A stretch of DNA of 20,848 bases from a bacterium. Lineage in GTDB: Bacteria; 4484-113; JAGGVC01. The stretch is from contig JABRWB010000049.1 in the NCBI GenBank assembly GCA_039961635.1, positions 1 through 20,848 on the forward strand, read 5' to 3'. The notes beneath the pieces are model-generated. The model made no database searches. It was not told the origin of the DNA and saw only the letters and a list, made by a program, of their open reading frames with translations. A program made the position numbers and the translations under genes. Positions 18,943 through 20,848 of the stretch are shown in pieces (positions within the stretch are counted from its first letter, which is position 1; each line of letters opens with the position of its first letter).

Positions 18943-19947
18943 ATGATGTCCGGTCGTATCGGTTACCTCGGCGAGCCTGGGGATTACGAGAACACGATTT
19001 ATACGCACCTGAGCAACCTCGGGTTCGAATTCGCGGCCTTCCGCGAGATGGCCGAGTTGTTCAATCTTGCGCCGGGCGAGGTGCCGGATCTCGTCATTGT
19101 CAACGGCGTGCAATCTTCAGAAAACTTCGCCTCGGCCTATTACGCGCTTCGCGAAAACGAGGCTACCACGCGTTTGCCCGTTCTCTACCTTGCCGACGAC
19201 ATCATGTTCCCGGACGACACCGAGGACGACGCTGGGTTGTTCGACTACGTCTCGGTGCCATGCTTTCCCGAGGAAATCCTGCTGCGGATTTACGGCCAGC
19301 TTAGGCTCGCCAGGCTGCGAAAAGAGCTTGAGGATAAAAACAAAAGCCTGTCCGCGGTGGTCACCCAGCTCCGCGAGAAAAACGACGAAATCCAAAACTT
19401 GCTTAACGAGACCAAGGAACTGAATTTGAAGCTGGCGGAGCTTGCGCGAACGGACGAGCTGACCGGGCTTTTCAACAAGCGCTACCTAATCGAGCGGCTG
19501 GACAGCGAATTTTCGCGCGCCTCCCGCTACGGCTATCCGATTGGATTCCTGATGGCCGACATTGACGGATACAAAAACGTGAACGACACGTTCGGCCACC
19601 CGGTCGGCGACAGGACGCTCAAGCTTGTCGCTTCGACGATTATGAAAGCGTTGCGCACAGACGACACGGTGACGCGATACGGCGGCGACGAAATCGCGAT
19701 CATCCTTCCTTATTCGGGCGCGGATTCTTGCTTTAAAGCCGCGGAGCGGCTGCGGTTGTCGGTGGAAGAGTCCACGCGCGCTTCGGGAGGACTGCCGATG
19801 CCCGTTACTATCAGCGTCGGCGGGGCAAGCACCGAGGGCGCAAAGTTCGAATCGCCGGACGAACTTGTCAAGCGCTCGGACGAAATGCTTTACGAGGCGA
19901 AGCACGCGGGCAAAAACCGCGTGAAAATCTACAAGCCCGCCGAATAA
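18943..19947 (+). CDS. Diguanylate cyclase with degenerate receiver domain (REC-GGDEF)
   Basis: 334 residues. The N-terminal domain (about 4-122) has the receiver fold, but the phospho-acceptor position after the third strand (PDLVIVN54) is Asn instead of Asp, and the paired acidic residues at the front are missing, so it is a pseudo-receiver. A coiled coil (about 123-165) leads to the GGDEF domain with 'RTDELTGLFNKRYL', 'DIDGYKNVNDTFGHPVGD' and the active-site loop G247-G-D-E-I. The product-inhibition site R238-x-x-D241 is intact, five residues before it. It should make cyclic di-GMP from GTP. Regulation is probably by protein contact rather than phosphorylation (inference). Met2 (18946) is an alternative start. 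Confidence 0.92.
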   Translation: MMSGRIGYLGEPGDYENTIYTHLSNLGFEFAAFREMAELFNLAPGEVPDLVIVNGVQSSENFASAYYALRENEATTRLPVLYLADDIMFPDDTEDDAGLFDYVSVPCFPEEILLRIYGQLRLARLRKELEDKNKSLSAVVTQLREKNDEIQNLLNETKELNLKLAELARTDELTGLFNKRYLIERLDSEFSRASRYGYPIGFLMADIDGYKNVNDTFGHPVGDRTLKLVASTIMKALRTDDTVTRYGGDEIAIILPYSGADSCFKAAERLRLSVEESTRASGGLPMPVTISVGGASTEGAKFESPDELVKRSDEMLYEAKHAGKNRVKIYKPAE

Positions 19948-19987
19948 TCGTTTATTTAAATTCCATTCGCAATCGGTTGCGCCTTCC

Positions 19988-20030
19988 TTGCCAAATGCGG
20001 CGCGCCAACGTACAATTCAACCGGCAGGAG
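19988..20030 (+). promoter_or_regulatory. Promoter and ribosome-binding site of the DUF1844 gene
   Basis: -35 TTGCCA (19988-19993), exactly 17 bp, -10 TACAAT (20011-20016), then AGGAG (20026-20030) 8 nt before ATG 20039. This is the best consensus promoter in the window. Confidence 0.75.
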
Positions 20031-20038
20031 TGATACCG

Positions 20039-20668
20039 ATGACCGACGAGAAAAACAGGAACGACGAGGAGCGCGAACGCCCGCGCTTCGTGGTTGAGGA
20101 CAAGCGCTTCGCGCGCGACGACGAGGACGAGGAGCCGGAGACGCCGGCGTCCGCGCCGGCTTCTCGGGCCGCGGAAACCGGCGGCGATACTAGGCCGGGC
20201 GACGCGCGCGGCGGGTTCGAAGTTATCGGCGAGCCGCAAAAGGCGCCCGGCGAGGGCTCCCGGTTGGGGCTCTCCGAAGAGGACGAACGCGCGATCGACG
20301 AGGAGCTGCGGCAGGCATTCCGCGAAATGACGCCGGAAGACGAAGAGCGGCTTCGGAAGGCCGCCCGCGAGCAAATCGCCAATCTTTCCCGGCTCGGAAT
20401 CGAAAACTACCTGCGCGATACCCTCAACGTCGCGTATATGCTTTCGCTGCAGTATCTGGGCCTTCAGCCCAACCTGGACACGAATCTGACTTCGCGCGAC
20501 ATGAAACGCGCGGCGCTGTGCATAGACCTGATCGATTTTCTCGGCAAAAGGCTGGCCGATTTCCTGACAGCGCAGGAACGCGAGCAGATCGCGGCGCTGG
20601 TCAGCGCGCTAAAACTCGAATTCGCGAAGCTGCCCCCCAGACCCCCGGCGCCGCCGAAGGGAAAGTAA
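20039..20668 (+). CDS. DUF1844 domain protein with acidic disordered N-terminus
   Basis: 209 residues. The first 80 or so are highly charged and low in complexity (Glu, Asp, Arg, Pro, Ala), probably disordered. A helical bridge ('SEEDERAIDEELRQAFREM') is followed by the DUF1844 domain (about 120-198): 'RDTLNVAYMLSLQYLGLQPN', 'MKRAALCIDLIDFLGKRLADFLTAQEREQIAALVSALK'. DUF1844 proteins are usually 80-120 residues and of unknown function. ATG 20039 is supported by the promoter and Shine-Dalgarno; the in-frame extension to 19988 overlaps the promoter. Confidence 0.87.
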   Translation: MTDEKNRNDEERERPRFVVEDKRFARDDEDEEPETPASAPASRAAETGGDTRPGDARGGFEVIGEPQKAPGEGSRLGLSEEDERAIDEELRQAFREMTPEDEERLRKAAREQIANLSRLGIENYLRDTLNVAYMLSLQYLGLQPNLDTNLTSRDMKRAALCIDLIDFLGKRLADFLTAQEREQIAALVSALKLEFAKLPPRPPAPPKGK

Positions 20669-20842
20669 AACCAAATCGCGTTAAGGCCGCGCTGCCCGGA
20701 AAAGCGGTCGATAAGCCGCCGGGTTTGGGCGCGGCGGATGGGCGAAATTGCCGATCCAATCCGCTAAAGTGCGGATATTCACGGTAAGAACCTTCATCCA
20801 TCCGGGGCGGGATGCGCCGGAGCAATCAGGCTGGAGGCTGTC

Positions 20843-20848
20843 ATGTTC
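20843..20848 (+). CDS. Start of a further gene cut by the window end
   Basis: GGAGG (20833-20837) lies 5 nt before ATG 20843, the last codons visible being Met-Phe. The 174 bp between the DUF1844 stop and this ATG contain no other gene that I can support; GATATT at 20774-20779 is a weak -10 candidate. Confidence 0.35.

Noticed and set aside
1-20848. tRNA, rRNA or riboswitch
   Set aside because: No cloverleaf, rRNA-like stretch or cobalamin-riboswitch box (also not upstream of cobO) could be recognised by eye; a covariance-model scan was not possible.

Overview
This is a GC-rich bacterial segment, probably from a diderm: it has two lipoprotein-type signal peptides, a membrane-anchored HtrA/DegP-type protease and an exported sugar dehydrogenase. 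It contains no rRNA, tRNA or phylum-specific marker, so I cannot place the organism further. Most genes are chromosomal housekeeping or stress genes. Two stretches look accessory: about 6410-8180 and about 14300-16690.

Layout. 1-91: a possible transposase tail. 165-3179: lon, convergent with a c-type cytochrome lipoprotein. 3301-5442: an envelope-stress-like operon of HtrA/DegP-type protease, ECF sigma factor and a small possible sigma-associated protein, with each junction overlapping. 5570-6408: a small ferredoxin with one cluster cysteine replaced, then a CobO-type corrinoid adenosyltransferase. 6409-6940: a gene-free stretch packed with hairpins, a diverged direct repeat and heptamer repeats. 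It runs into a broken nucleotidyltransferase gene and a hicB-hicA toxin-antitoxin pair with a third overlapping small ORF. 8182-9764: elbB-like and inositol-monophosphatase genes on the minus strand. 9900-12691: an SDR protein, then a DUF302 / VOC / SDR cluster. 12759-13970: a PQQ-type sugar (sorbosone-like) dehydrogenase lipoprotein. 14440-16520: a Fic AMPylase-like gene and a minimal mercury-type operon (merR plus a six-cysteine thioredoxin-like gene). 16592-18490: aspS on the minus strand. 18619-20668: an FmdB zinc ribbon, a pseudo-receiver GGDEF diguanylate cyclase and a DUF1844 protein. The ribosome-binding site and ATG of another gene are seen at the very end.

Most notable structure. 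A 171-bp direct repeat (15547-15717 and 16512-16682, 6 mismatches, no gaps) holds the last 29 codons of aspS plus the spacer beyond it. It brackets the merR/thioredoxin cassette, so the cassette is an exact 965-bp repeat-plus-cargo unit. A third, decayed copy of the aspS tail (14325-14373) lies upstream of fic. Both cargo genes, fic and the thioredoxin-like gene, end inside the repeat and share their last two codons and stop. This suggests the 3' end of aspS has repeatedly been a site of gene acquisition. The cassette also has a near-textbook mer operator (TTGACT, 19-bp spacer, CCGTAC/GTACG dyad) and a MerR with cysteines at 82, 117 and 126, yet no mercury reductase or transporter is present.

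A second recurrent feature is promoter placement. Several genes without a Shine-Dalgarno sequence have a -10-like hexamer 7-12 nt before the start codon, which predicts leaderless mRNAs. Genes with a good Shine-Dalgarno have their -10 element further upstream.
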